Source: Gentiana macrophylla (Eukaryota; Streptophyta; Magnoliopsida; Gentianales; Gentianaceae). From it: 64,000 bases of DNA. The translations under genes were made by a program, and so were the position numbers. The stretch is from positions 23,538,558 through 23,602,557 of the forward strand of contig CM047814.1 in NCBI GenBank assembly GCA_026214975.1. Direction: 5' to 3'. Below are positions 33,540 to 45,506 of the stretch, piece by piece (positions within the stretch are counted from its first letter, which is position 1; each line of letters opens with the position of its first letter). The notes beneath the pieces are model-generated. The model did not search any database, was not told the origin of the DNA, and was given only the letters and a program-made list of their open reading frames with translations.

Positions 33540-36500
33540 TCACATGTTCCTCAAATATTGCTTTAGCGGTGACTTGGTAAACAAATCGCCACATTCTCCT
33601 CGCCTTACTTGATTCACTTGAATCTTGAGGAGAGCTTGTTGTTGTTGGTTATAGAAAAACTTTGGTGATATGTGTTTTGTGTTGTCACCCTTGATATAAC
33701 CAAGCTTCATCTGCTCGATGCAAGTCGCATTATCTTCATAAATGCAAGTAGGCTCTTCAATGGTGGAACTTAAACCACTGGTCCTCGAATATGTGTAATG
33801 ATGGACCTTATCCATATACACTCACGAACCGCCTCATGTAGAGCAATAATCTCGAGTGGTTCGAGAAGGTAGCCACAAGACTTTGCTTGGTTGATCTCCA
33901 AGATATCGCCGTGTTCCCAATGGTAAATACATAACCGGTTTGGGAAACGACCTTTATGTGGGTCGATAGATATTTAAGCGTCCTGCAAACCCAACTAATA
34001 CATTGTTTGGGGTTGCGAGTAGGGTGGCGATTCATTTGTCGACGTTTTCTTTAGGAGTTGTATTTTCATTTACGGTCCCTCTTGTCTTTGTGTAGGGGGA
34101 AAAATAGGCCCAAGTCAATGGTTCCTTTTGTATCGAAATATGTTTTTAATACCATTCCAATGACGCTGCGTTGGCGCGAGTGAATCTAGCTAACAAGTTC
34201 ACTCGAGAATGCAATATCGGTCGAGTACATTGAGCTAAATACAATAATGCGCCTATTGCACTTAAGTAGGGAATTTCAGCTCCCAATAGCTCTTCGTCAT
34301 CTTCCTTTGGTCGAAATGGATCTTTCTTTATGTCCAAACTTCGACCGATCATGGAGTGCTAACAGGTGCACTTTGTCCATATTAAATCGCTTTGAGCATC
34401 TTTTGGACATATGCAGATCGGTGGATAAGTATTCCACAAGCTCGGTGTTCTAGTTCAAGGCCTAGACAAAACCGAGTTTTCCCAAGATCTTTCATCTCAA
34501 ATTCGGATTTCAAATAGCTCGCGGTTTCTCTTATTTCATTAAGAGTACCTATTATGTTCATATCATCGACATATACCGCTACAATTGCAAATCCGAACTT
34601 GTTTTCTTTATGAATACGCAGGGCATAGTTCATCATTCTTATATCCCTTCCCAATCAAGTAGTCACTTAGGCGGGTATACCACATCCGCCCGGATTGTTT
34701 TAATCCGTAAAGTGAGCGTTTAATCGATTGCAAACGCACTCCGTGGTTTGTGAGTCACTTGACTTGGGCAATGAAAGACCATCAGCACTTTCATGTATAT
34801 CTCTCAATCAAGATCCCCATGTAGAGATATCTTGTAACCACATCCATGAGTCTGCATTTCCAATCCTTCGAAACAACTAAACTAACCAGTAACGGAAAGT
34901 TATTACATCCATTACAGAGAGAGTATGTCTCCTCATAGTCAATTCCAGGGCGTTGTGAGAAACCTTGCGCCACAAGGCGAGCCTTGTACCTTAGGACTTC
35001 ATTCTTCTCATTACGCTTTCTGACAAATACCCATTTATGTCCTACAGTGCTTTACACTTGGTGGTTAGGTTAGCACTACCGGACCAAATACTGCCTCTTT
35101 GTCGAGAATCTAGTTCTCACTGGATTGCTTCTTTCCATTGAGGCCAATCTGCTTTTTGTTGACATTCTCGCAGCGAGCGTGGTTCGACATCATCGTGCTC
35201 TATGATTTCTTGAGCAACAAGATATGCAAATATATCATCAATGTGCATGGAAGATCTTTCCATCAACTCGTATGCACTCTCATAATCCATTGAGATTTCT
35301 TTGTTCTCTGGAATCAATTCAAACATCGGAGCGCCCTCCAAAGTATTGATTCATGGACATAATCAGAATCGAGATAATCTCATGAGAGGATTCTCTACAT
35401 TGATGATTAATGGGTCGGATTGTGCCTTACTCGCCTCTCTTCTTCCTTGGGTGAGTATCACGAACCAAGTGGTCTCCCCTCTTCCTTTGGGCAGCCACGG
35501 CCTCATCCACACCTCCACTAAGTGTGGTCGCAATGCCTTTAGCTACACATTGTGCCCCTTTTTGGGGACTTCTAACCTTGCAGCACGCTTGCGGTGGTAT
35601 ATGTGATCTTGTCACTTTAGCAATATCGAGAACGCATCGCATCGAATGCCACACGCTCAAGATTAAGTATTCTTTGCACTTCACTTTCACTTTGTGAGGT
35701 ACGGGATCAAAATGAGACTGAGTGGGGACAAACCACGACAATTCCTCGCCCCTTAGAAAATCCTTTTCTTATCTCCCTAACGACGGGAAGACAGTCCTCA
35801 TCAAAGTGACAATCCGCAAATCTTGCGGTAAATAGATCGCTCATCAAAGGTTCCAAATAGCGGATAATAGTTGGGGATTCATATCCAACATAAATACCTA
35901 ATCGCCTCTCGAGGACCCATTTTAGTGCGCTGTGGAGGCGCACAGGCACATATCTTTGCACAACCAAATATGCGTAAGTGTGAAATATCAGGCTCATATC
36001 CAGGTAACCAACCGGGTACGCGAGAAAATGGTTGGCTAGCGGTGGTCCAAAACGAATAAGTAAAGCCGCGTGCAATATTTCATAACCCCAAGCGAGATAG
36101 AGGCAAGTTGGTGCGCATAACCAATGCCCTGGCCACCATCTCAGTAGCCTTTTGATGGTGGCTTCGCGAGACCATTCTCGTGTATGCACACGGGTGCAGG
36201 ATGTTCTACATCAATCCCGATAGACATGCAATAATCATCAAATGCTTTTGATGTGAACTCTCAAATGTTATCAAGCCTTATAGACTTGATAGGGTGATCA
36301 GGTGGTGAGCCCTTAAACGTATAATCTGTGCTAAGAGTTTTGCAAATGCAAAGATTCCTTGTGGACAATAATGCGACATGTGACCAAATAAGTGTCGAGG
36401 CATCCACCGTAACCATAAAATACTTGAATGGCCCGCATTCGGATGGATAGGTCCACATATATCACCTTGTATTCTTTGTAAGAATGGAATGTTTTGTTTC

Positions 36501-38750
36501 ATGTCTTTAGCATGGAAGGTCTCGATCCTGCTTTTGCTAAAGAGCGAGGCTTTGCAAAATGATTGGTGTGCCTTGGAAATGGTCAATGAGGAAGAGGATA
36601 TAACTCATCCGGTGCTTCGACGACAATGGTCGCTTTGAAACAACACTACTTTGGACACTTTGCATTGTGTCGGATTTTGTCCCATTTTGTTTTTTCCTCG
36701 AAAGAAGGGATGTCCGTGTGAGTTCTTTAAAATACGGATCATCATATCTCACCAGGGTGTCCTAGGCGATCATGCCAAAGCTCATGAGTCGATGTCCCAA
36801 ATTTCATTGTTGGTGACAAAGATAGGATTCAATAATCCGAATAGTAGTAATATATAATCCATTAGATTGACTCATGCTTTTCTAGTATGCGTTTCCTTCC
36901 ACATTCATTTGTGGTAATATACAATTATTCGATTCCATTCTCACAAAGTGAGTTTCCAAATGATAACCGTTGGCACGAATATCTTTGAAACTTAACAAGG
37001 TTCGATTGGCTCTAGGTGCATATAGAGCGTTTGTGACTTTTATCTTTGTGCCGTTAGGCATCAAAAATGTGGCATTTCCTCGCCTTGTATTACTTGTGAT
37101 GATCCAATCATCGTAGTCACGAGATGAATTACATGGAATTAATGACAAATAATTGTCTATTCCTTAAGATAGTGTGTGTGGTTCCACTATCGCCTAAGCA
37201 CTCTATTTCTCCTCGATTCATTCCTACATTTAAATTAGATGAGATTAAAAAGTCAAGACATAACTCATATTCTTTAGAGTTTTTCATGGAGATAGAATGA
37301 TATGCTTTTCATCCCGATATATATGTTTATTGTATGGTAGATGTATTGCTTTACACCTTAATAGTGCTATTTTCAACCATGTATATACTTGGTAAATAAA
37401 ATCGAATAAAATTCAATACTTGAGAATAAAATCCAAATTTATTAATAGGCCAACGAAAAATCAAAATAAAAGTCTCGTACATCAAAATCCAATGCAACAA
37501 ACCATTATTCAAATGAACTTTAAGACCAAAATAGTCTAATTAAAAATAAGGCATTCCGCTTCACAATTTCTTGGAAAAATAAATAAATAAGCAAAGCGAG
37601 ATCAATCAAAGTCCGGAACATCCATTGACCGAGCGGTGGTTCTTGTTGCTATTGAAGTCTGCAATTGTGAGGTTGACATCGTTGTCATTGCCTCCATCTT
37701 CCGTATAGTGGGCCTCTTGTTCTTTAGATTCCCTATACCTCTTGTAATTGGTCGCTACTTTGTTACTTGCTCGGCGGTATATTATACCAATGCCCAAGAA
37801 CTCCACACCTATAGCAAGGTTCGGGCCCAACTCTCTCCTTTTTCTTGAGGGTTCTTAGGTGCCTTTTGCACCTTAGCCTTAGGACCACCATGGCCACTAG
37901 ACCATCACCACCATTTCTGCGCCATACATTGGGGACCTCCACGGCCCATACTACGGCCCCTAGGTCCCTTTCCACGTGGTGCATTGTTTCCACGTGGGTA
38001 AGGCTCAAAGACGTCCAACTCCCTTTTCTTTGGGGTTCTTTCCACCTTTCATCTTGCCATAGTTAACCTCGTGAATTTTCTTTGTCCTAGCAGTCCGGCA
38101 TTATTATTCATGAGAACTTGATCATGCCGCCACCCACTTGCGGATGTTGATCAATTTGTGAAAGGTCGTAATATTTTTTTCTTGTCGTACTCAAAACCTA
38201 TCTTGGTTCGCTAGTATAAGTCTTTGAAGTAGGAAAAGTGGAAAGAGTCTTCTGGATCATATCATCTTCGTGAGTTCCTTTCCACATAATTTGAGACGTG
38301 CTCTAAGACGCAACATGTCCTTGTTGAATTGGTCTACCCCTTTGTAGTCAAGCAAGCGGATTTCATTCCACTCGAGCGATAGATTCGGGAGTAAAGTGTC
38401 ATGAATGTTCCCAAAACGTCCTCTCAGGGCATCCTACGCTTCTTTGGGTGTTTTCAATCAAGGTACTCCCGCGTAAGCTAGAGTCAATATGTCGCCTCAG
38501 AACATTAGGGCATTTGCTTTTACTTTAGCGATGGGTCGCCCTTAGGGTCGGTGGGTGTTTTGATAGTGAGAGTGTAGTCCTTTGCAACAAAGGCCATTTC
38601 CACATCTCGAAACCCAATGGTGGTACTCAATTCCTTCCGAGTCCAAGATTTCAAATTGGTCGAGTTGTATCAGCCATCTACATAAACAAGAGTGAAGAGC
38701 ATATTAATTATGTAGTCATAAGACATCCACAATAATTAATTTCCAAGAGT
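33540..38750 (-). pseudogene. Copia gag-pol remnant
   Basis: Reading 5' to 3' on the minus strand. Gag with an incomplete CCHC knuckle ('CYRCGVLGHWYN', about 37780; the last Cys is missing). GAG-pre/protease-like part 36882-37148 ('DDWIITSNTRR', 'LMPNGTKIKVTNALYAPR'). Integrase core 36261-36586 ('GDICGPIHPNAG', 'IKSIRLDN', carrying two of the catalytic acids) and its C-terminal part 35707-36189. Linker 35117-35341. RT 34382-34973 ('[16 protein letters not shown]', catalytic YVDD near 34565). RNase H 33540-34352 ('LYLAQCTRP', 'EDNATCIEQ', 'DLFTKS'). This gag-PR-INT-RT-RH order defines Ty1-copia. At least ten frame breaks: no product expected. Confidence 0.88.
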
Positions 38751-39640
38751 GTGAATTGGATCACGATGCCATGGTACATAGCGGTCACTCATTTTTTCGA
38801 TGCTTTGTGAAGATACTTTATCACATTGATTGTTTTGTACTTAGTATATAACGCCTATGAAATTTCTTTTTTTTTGGATTTGATATGTTTAGGAGATAGA
38901 AAGGATCAATGATTAAAAGAAAAAAGAAATAGATGATGCATGACATATTATTTCTCTAACTTTATTCTCTAACAATACATCACATCTATGAATACCGGTA
39001 CAATCCGAACACAATTTAAACCGGAATTCATATTTTGAATAAATATTAATACTAAAAATCCATTTCCTACACGTGGATGATGATATTTTCACTTATGGAG
39101 CCAATATCAAAAAGGAATTAATTATCAAGTGATTAACTCATTAAAACAACAAACGTCTTTCTCACTAACCCACGTACTTGGGGTTTTTCATGGATGATGA
39201 GAAATTTGAGATTTTTCAAACCGATGAAAAATTTGTAAGATTTATTCTACAACTTAAAAACTCATTATAGAAACAAATAATAAGAAATCTTAAAAGCAAC
39301 AAATTTTCTAAGTTATCACAAGTATATGCAAAATTCTAGTTATCAATATATGAAATATATATATGTATGAATATTCCAGCATGAGATCATTAAGCTATTG
39401 TGAATTGGAAATAATAAGTACACAAACAAGGGGAAAAAAAGGCCTACCTTTGAAGCTAATCGTAGCGGAATATTTGAAATAAGCGTTTGCAGAATATGAT
39501 TATGATATGACGAAATTCTTCGTTCACTGGAGAATTGATAGATCTGTTCACCAAAGGGATATCGCCGTTGATGGATAAAGCTGTTCGCGGCGGGCTGGGC
39601 GGCGGCGGCAGCAGGGCTGGGCGGCGGCGGCGGCTCAATT

Positions 39641-39671
<31 letters not shown>

Positions 39672-39694
39672 CTCTGAGCTACGTGCTGATAACG
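38751..39694 (-). other. Copia 5' untranslated region
   Basis: AT-rich leader between the 5' LTR and gag. It holds a GGC-rich patch (about 39590-39635) followed by a T tract of about 30 bases (39641-39671) close to the primer binding site. Confidence 0.6.
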
Positions 39695-39880
39695 TGTAAA
39701 AGTAAAAGTGGGAAAAACTGTATCTCATTCCATTAGATAATCCCTTTATATAGGGTCACGGTTACAATGTGAACACAGATTACATTGATGGCAATAAATA
39801 CTGATTGACCGTTACATAATAACCGAAAGATAATCGTCATTGGCTTTGACGAAGGCACATAATAGTATTTTCCTTCAACA
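39695..39880 (-). repeat. 5' LTR of copia element
   Basis: 186 bp, with target duplication TATCG at 39881-39885. A minus-strand TATA-like word (CCCTATATAAAGG) lies near 39744-39757. Confidence 0.93.
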
Positions 39881-39885
39881 TATCG

Positions 39886-40263
39886 TTAGAATTACACCTA
39901 TTTCAAACTATTATCTGTTATATTTTCAACCTTAAACTATGATTTCGTTAAATTTACACTCTTTCATCCGATTACATTCTTAAAATGGGTAATATTTATA
40001 TTTATACCTGACCTGATTAACACTGACATGAGAGGCATAATCGTTGGTCGAAACATAATAGATTTCCAATTTTACTGGCAGTGTACCGGGTCAATTGTAG
40101 TTTACAAAGACAAACAATGTCGTATACGTATCCCACGAGAATGTGAGGTTGAGTACAGAGCGATTGCTTTACTCTAATCTAAGTGAAATAAGTTGCTTAT
40201 ATGGGTTAGTTAACAATAAGTAATGTTGTGCTCATTACCTCTTTAATCTTGTTTGTTTGATTG
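39886..40263. other. Intergenic DNA
   Basis: No recognised feature. Confidence 0.5.
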
Positions 40264-40277
40264 TTTTAAAATAGATA

Positions 40278-40510
40278 AATTAATCCCCTGGATATGACTT
40301 AGTTGTGAGCGGGTGAGGTGGTGTAGTGCCTTGCTATATCTAAAGCCGGAGGGTGGGGGTTCGAGTCCCGTAAAGGGCCGGCCCCTTTCGGTAAGATATA
40401 TCTAATGCAAAGCCTCATCCTTAAGCTGCTAGGTCCCATGATTAACCTCTCATCGCATTCATGTGGGATCGGGGGCGAAGGGGCCCTCACTGTTAGGGTT
40501 TAACCGTTTT
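40278..40510 (+). mobile_element. tRNA-derived SINE, family 2, copy 1
   Basis: 233 bp between exact 14-mers TTTTAAAATAGATA (40264-40277, 40511-40524). Box B GGTTCGAGTCC at 40358-40368; a box A-like stretch follows TGGATATGAC. The 3' end is T-rich (CCGTTTTTTTT). The body matches the SINE at 44522-45265. Confidence 0.88.
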
Positions 40511-40636
40511 TTTTAAAATAGATATATTGTATGCGACAATGACAGTGTTATATGCATATTACATCCTCACATGTCATTACAAATTGATCATACGCTTATA
40601 CATGTTCACTATCTTATATGATCAAAATGTCTCAAC

Positions 40637-41496
40637 TGTTAGACACGGTGTCCGAAAAAACAATAATGTATTGTTTTAAATAAATAATGACGTTTATTAT
40701 TTATCATCTTTATTCGCATACTAGTATGCCTTTAAGTGTACGTCACGAAAATCTCAAGTGATTTACTATGTATCCATAAAGCTCGGTGCGTAGGAGTTAA
40801 CTACTCGAGAAATGAGTTTATGATGAACTAGCTTAAACATTGAATCTATGGTGAAATTAACTGAAGTTCGAGATTTTACAGTCAAACCACTATTAGTGCC
40901 CTAGAACACATTGAGTGTGACCGTCTGATCCGGGCCATCGGTGTTGGACACATAGTGGCTGCACTTATATGTAAAGAGTTTACATAGGACTGGACCAAAT
41001 CAATGTGATGATCTCGTACTTTGTCTGTAACGACATAATCTAATTGAATAATCAGATGGCCATTTATGGATTTAATCTTAATCCTGACATGATTATAGAC
41101 TCATGCCTTTTCAGGCTAACGTTTGATTTGGCGGTGTGGTTAGCTAAGTGGTGTTTTCCTTAATTTCGACCATTTTAGCATCACTTAGAGACTTATATCA
41201 TGGAATTTAAGTCACAAAGATTGAGTCAACTCCTTCCTCAAAAGGAGAAGTAGAAAGACAGTTCTCACATCTGTTAATACCGGTACTGATCGATCGTTTG
41301 AATCTTTGATATGATCATAGATATCGATCACTAGTGAATTATTTGTAGTTCAATGATAAGCTGTTACGAAGAGGTCTTACGGACAATGCCTTGCTTCATA
41401 TACGGATTGTTTATGAAGGGTATCCATAGGTAATTGTTATATCAATGGGTGTTCGGTAACTATATGCATAGTAGAGTAAATATGCTATATATTTTG
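40637..41496 (+). mobile_element. Possible LTR 5' part
   Basis: Begins TGTTAGACACGGTGTCCGAA followed by ACAATAATGTATTG. This resembles the minus-strand starts of the LTRs at 43920 and 15610 but in plus orientation. No LTR end or target duplication found, so the right limit is only where a MITE begins. Confidence 0.35.
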
Positions 41497-41719
41497 TAGG
41501 GGCGGATCCAGGAATTTTTTCCAGTTGGGTCACCGGACTGTAAAACTACACTTTTTATCGAAAAAGCTGTTTCAGTGGGTCCATCAGAGCCTAAAACTAT
41601 ATTTTTAACAACAAAACAAAAATTTTAACACAAAAACTATATTTTTTAATATTAAAAAAATTCCCCGGATCTCTGTGGGGTCACATGACCCCACCCAAGT
41701 ATACACAGATCCACCCCTG
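41497..41719. mobile_element. hAT MITE with perfect 8-bp TSD
   Basis: 223 bp. Left TAGGGGCGGATCCAGG, right in reverse complement CAGGGGTGGATCTG. Flanking 8-mer ATATTTTG is identical on both sides (41489-41496, 41720-41727). Its interior corresponds to the 32703 element in reverse complement. Confidence 0.9.
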
Positions 41720-41727
41720 ATATTTTG

Positions 41728-42105
41728 GAAGAGTGCAATCTCGACTCTATGGTGATATGATGACGGGATTATTGACGTGGGTGATGTGTCTAAAGAGTTT
41801 AGTTGGTCTCTTAAATCATTAGAGTTTATGATTACAAGTCAATGTTCCTCGGTGTTGGTTTTGATATACCCAATTTGCTGACCTGAAAAACGAGTCTGGC
41901 CCGGAATCAACGTGTACCGCCTCCACAGCCCCAACACCGCCACTTCAGTGTCGTCGCTGCTTCGATTACAATACCAAAAAAGCATATGTTGACTTTTTCC
42001 TCCATCTCACCATTGATTTTTGGTTAAGGTTGTGACATGTCACTCGTGTTTCGTTTTGCAATTTTGTCACTTATGTTTTCTAAATCTTTGCAATTATCAC
42101 ATGTT
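41728..42105. other. Intergenic DNA
   Basis: No recognised feature. It may continue the LTR-like segment that starts at 40637. Confidence 0.4.
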
Positions 42106-42110
42106 CTTTA

Positions 42111-43920
42111 TGTTAGTAATACCATCCGCAACGGAAGCGATTTAAGGATCTAGATCTATAAATTACACGTAATAAAATAACTAGATCTACATCTACAAGG
42201 GGTTGTAGAACATACCTCTTGGATCCCAAAATCCAAGTTGAAGAACCGCAATAGAAAGAACGAACGAAGGTGTGAAGAGCACCACAGTCTTCCGTACGTG
42301 TGATACAAGCAACTCCCGGTGGAAGGAAATTCTCGTCTCGAATCCCTCCGATATGCTACCCGGAAAACCCTCCAAGATTTCCCCTATTCTCCCCTTGGCC
42401 GAAAAAATATTTCTTCTCCTCTCTAAGAGGTGAAGTCAAAATTATGCTTAGTGCATTAGGCTTCGGAGAACTCTCTTTATATAGGAGAGTAATCATTGTC
42501 CTCCAGGGATTTTATTTTGCAAATAAATAAATCCAATAAATAAAAATAATCTCATAATATTCTAGAACAAATCTAGAATAATATTTATCTTTATTTCTTA
42601 CCATAAATATTTATCCAATAAATATTTTGTGCACATGTCTTAAAACAATTTCTTGTTTCCTAAAAACATGCTCTTGGCGAAATTATCAATTGACCTAGTC
42701 AATGATTATTTTCGGCCATAATACACTAATTTGCCAAGATTATGAAAATTCTTTTTCACATATTTAATTATTTAGCCCAACTAATTTAATAGTTTACTAA
42801 ACAATTAATTTACATATCGTTTTAATTAAATTCTAATAAGAACTAAATTAATATTATTAGGATTCAACGTCCGAGAATAGCTATGCTATATTTGGAGGCA
42901 CGTCGGGGACCATGGACTAATAATCAGCGGCTCCGATAAATCAAATAAATAATTATCTTACTGACGTAATATTTATATTCGATAAATCAATCACAGAATA
43001 TGCCACCATAATCCCGTGATCGCACTCCTCCGATTATGAGATTATATTTATCTCATCACGAGAATGATAATAAGCGTCCATTGATATAATCATTACATAT
43101 GGATTAATCCTCCATGATCGCTCATTCTAAATCGGAAAGTTACCGTTAACCCTTTTTAGACCTCTTATCCTTATTTACCATTAACCCCTAGTGATCAATT
43201 AATTCATACACCTCACCGGGTAGCTAATCGTGTAATATGAACTCGCGATCGATCGCTTTCTAGGATTAACAAATAAGGGAATCGTTTATCTACTTCCATA
43301 AATGGAAGGAATGGATTCCGATCTCGTGATAACACGTACTACTCACTCAATCCAAAGACAATGCCAAGATGGGTAATTCGATCACAGACTCGGTGTAATC
43401 CTTAACCGCCAAGTCAAACCTTATATTGATTCAAGCGGTTGATCGTGATCACCTCGAGATTAAGATATATCCATAAATATGATCATCGATTGATTCGATA
43501 AGACTTCTCGATTACGGAATTATATCGTGAACTCTAATCAAATCGGTCCACCCATATATGATATATCTATCACATATAAATGCCCCACTAGGTTCTCTTA
43601 ACCGAAAGTCCGGATAAGACAGTCACACCTATTGTGTTTTGGGCGCATTAATAGCACGTTAAAGGAGAGACCCGATACTCTCGATTAACTTCACTACGGG
43701 CTAATTGTATTTTAAGTACATCTTCACCAACTCAATCCTCCCGTGTATATCCCATACACTGAGTTAAGTGATTACATAAACGATATACTTTTGGGTTTTC
43801 TGTAGTGTAAATACTATTGTAACATCGGTGAATATGAGAATAATAAATATGAATAATAATATCATTTCATTTATTAAATAAAACAATTACAAAATTGTCT
43901 TTCGGGCATTACACCTAACA
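42111..43920 (-). mobile_element. Solo LTR with 5-bp TSD
   Basis: 1810 bp, TGTTAGTAAT...CACCTAACA on the plus strand, flanked by CTTTA on both sides (42106-42110, 43921-43925). No internal retrotransposon DNA adjoins either end, as expected after LTR-LTR recombination. On the minus strand it starts TGTTAGGTGTAATGCCCGAA and ends with GCTTCCGTTGCGGATGGTA near its 3' terminus. Ty1-copia origin is probable from the termini. Confidence 0.88.
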
Positions 43921-43925
43921 CTTTA

Positions 43926-44505
43926 ACTAGCCGTCAGATTAAACGGAAAAATCGCTCGTGTCTTGCACGCAGCTATTGTAATTCACGCACACTTTGTTTT
44001 CAGTAATAAATTATTTTTCATTCCAAATTATTTATCTTACCTAGATGTTTTCTTATTTCCGACAAAAAAACAAACAAACACACACACATTCCAACTCGCT
44101 ACTTCTCTAATTCGCCCTATCCCCAATCCCATCATACAAAATTATATAACCTGACTAAAATCCGAGAACGAATAGTCAAAGCCAATGTGTAATCGGTGCG
44201 TGTTTTTCCGTTCAAATTGATGGTCAGTTAAAGTAGTGATAATTGCAAAGATTCCGATAACATAAATGACAAAATTATTATTAAAAAAAAACATGAGTGA
44301 GAAATCATAACCTTGATAAAAAAGATAGGAAATACTTTCGTGAAGAATGTATTTTAGAGTGAACTGACGAATTAAACGATTTGAACTACAGAGTTTAGAT
44401 CCAATTTAAAAACTGACGATCATGATGAAGTATCACTCCACATGAAGGGAGTGATCACACATGTATTTCCCCAAAAAAGATAGGTGTTTTTTTGCAATTC
44501 ATTCT
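43926..44505. other. AT-rich intergenic DNA
   Basis: No recognised feature. Confidence 0.5.
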
Positions 44506-44521
44506 TAGTAATTCATTCTTA

Positions 44522-45265
44522 TCCCCTGGATATGGCCTAGTGGTAGTGCTGTTATCGGATAGGCTCGGCTCGGCTCGTTAACTCAAACGAGCCTAAAAGC
44601 CTGTTCGAGCTCGGCTCGATAAGTATAAAAAATGTTCGAACTCGAGCTCGAGATCAAGCTCGCGAACAGGCTCGAACTCGAGCTCGGCTCGTTCAATTGT
44701 ATTTTTTTAAGGAATGATTTGTTTATATCCAATATATCCATTATTCAACCCAATTTACTCGTTTAATCAAACATCCATAAAATATTTGTTATTTGTCAAA
44801 TTATTTATTTATACATATTCCCTAAAAGAATTATGTGTATATATGATTTATATTTATTATTTATATTATATATTATATATGTTCGCGAACACTAACGCGC
44901 GTTCACGAGCAGGTTCGTGTTCGCTCGTTTAATAAACGAGCAGGAGAACCTGATCGAGCTCGGCTCGATAGCATAAATGAACAAGTTCGAACGAGCATAA
45001 ACGAGCCGAGTTTGAGCTTTGTTCGTGAACGCTTCAGTTCGATTAACAACTCTACCTACAGTGAAACGGGTGAGGTGGTGTAGTGCTTAATATATCTAAA
45101 GCCCTGGAGGTGGGGTTCGAGTCCTCATAAAGGCTACTTTCTTTTCTAGTTAGATATCTAATACAAAGCGCTCATCCTCGAAATTGTTAGATCCCATGAT
45201 TAACCTATCCTCGCATTCATGTGAGATCGGAGGCGAGGGGGTTCTCACAGTTAGGGTTAACTGTT
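44522..45265 (+). mobile_element. SINE family 2, copy 2, split by a hAT-like element
   Basis: Exact 16-mers TAGTAATTCATTCTTA flank it (44506-44521, 45266-45281). The left piece (44522-44543) holds a good box A (TGGCCTAGTGG). The right piece (45055-45265) holds box B (GGTTCGAGTCC, about 45114) and the same tail as copy 1. Removing 44544-45054 restores a continuous SINE. Confidence 0.88.
44544..45054. mobile_element. hAT-like non-autonomous element with CTCG-rich ends
   Basis: 511 bp. Left TAGTGCTGTTATCGGATAG, right in reverse complement TAGAGTTGTTAATCGAAC. CCTAGTGG precedes it and CCTACAGTG follows, a plausible degraded 8-bp duplication. About 100 bases at each end are packed with GAGCTCGGCTCG / CGAGCTCGAGC words; the middle is AT-rich. 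Confidence 0.65.
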
Positions 45266-45506
45266 TAGTAATTCATTCTTAGTAGTGTTAGTGTATTTAT
45301 AACAATCAAATAATGAATTTGGCATTATTTTTTTATGAGGAATTAGCAATCATCAAATGCAACTATGCAACTCTTAAAAGACTTTTTGCCCATTGCTCGT
45401 TAAAATTGACGTTCTCTTGTCGTCCTGACGATTGGTTTTGAGAAGCTAGAGCAAATTAAATTGTTATAGTCGTGCATTGATTCTTGAAGGTGGTGGGAAA
45501 AAGACA

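Larger units (their letters stand above)
33120..39880 (-). mobile_element. Ty1-copia retrotransposon, both LTRs, decayed
   Basis: LTRs at 33120-33307 (3') and 39695-39880 (5') are flanked by the 5-mer TATCG on both outer sides. Next to the 3' LTR the minus strand reads AAGGGGAGTG, a typical copia polypurine tract. Next to the 5' LTR it reads CGTTATCAGCACGTAG, a TATCAG-type primer binding site. By eye the LTRs differ by about seven substitutions and a 2-bp indel, yet the coding region is riddled with stops and shifts. Confidence 0.93.

Noticed and set aside
40290..40375. tRNA gene near 40.3 kb
   Set aside because: Only box B is good; a second copy with target duplications shows a SINE family.
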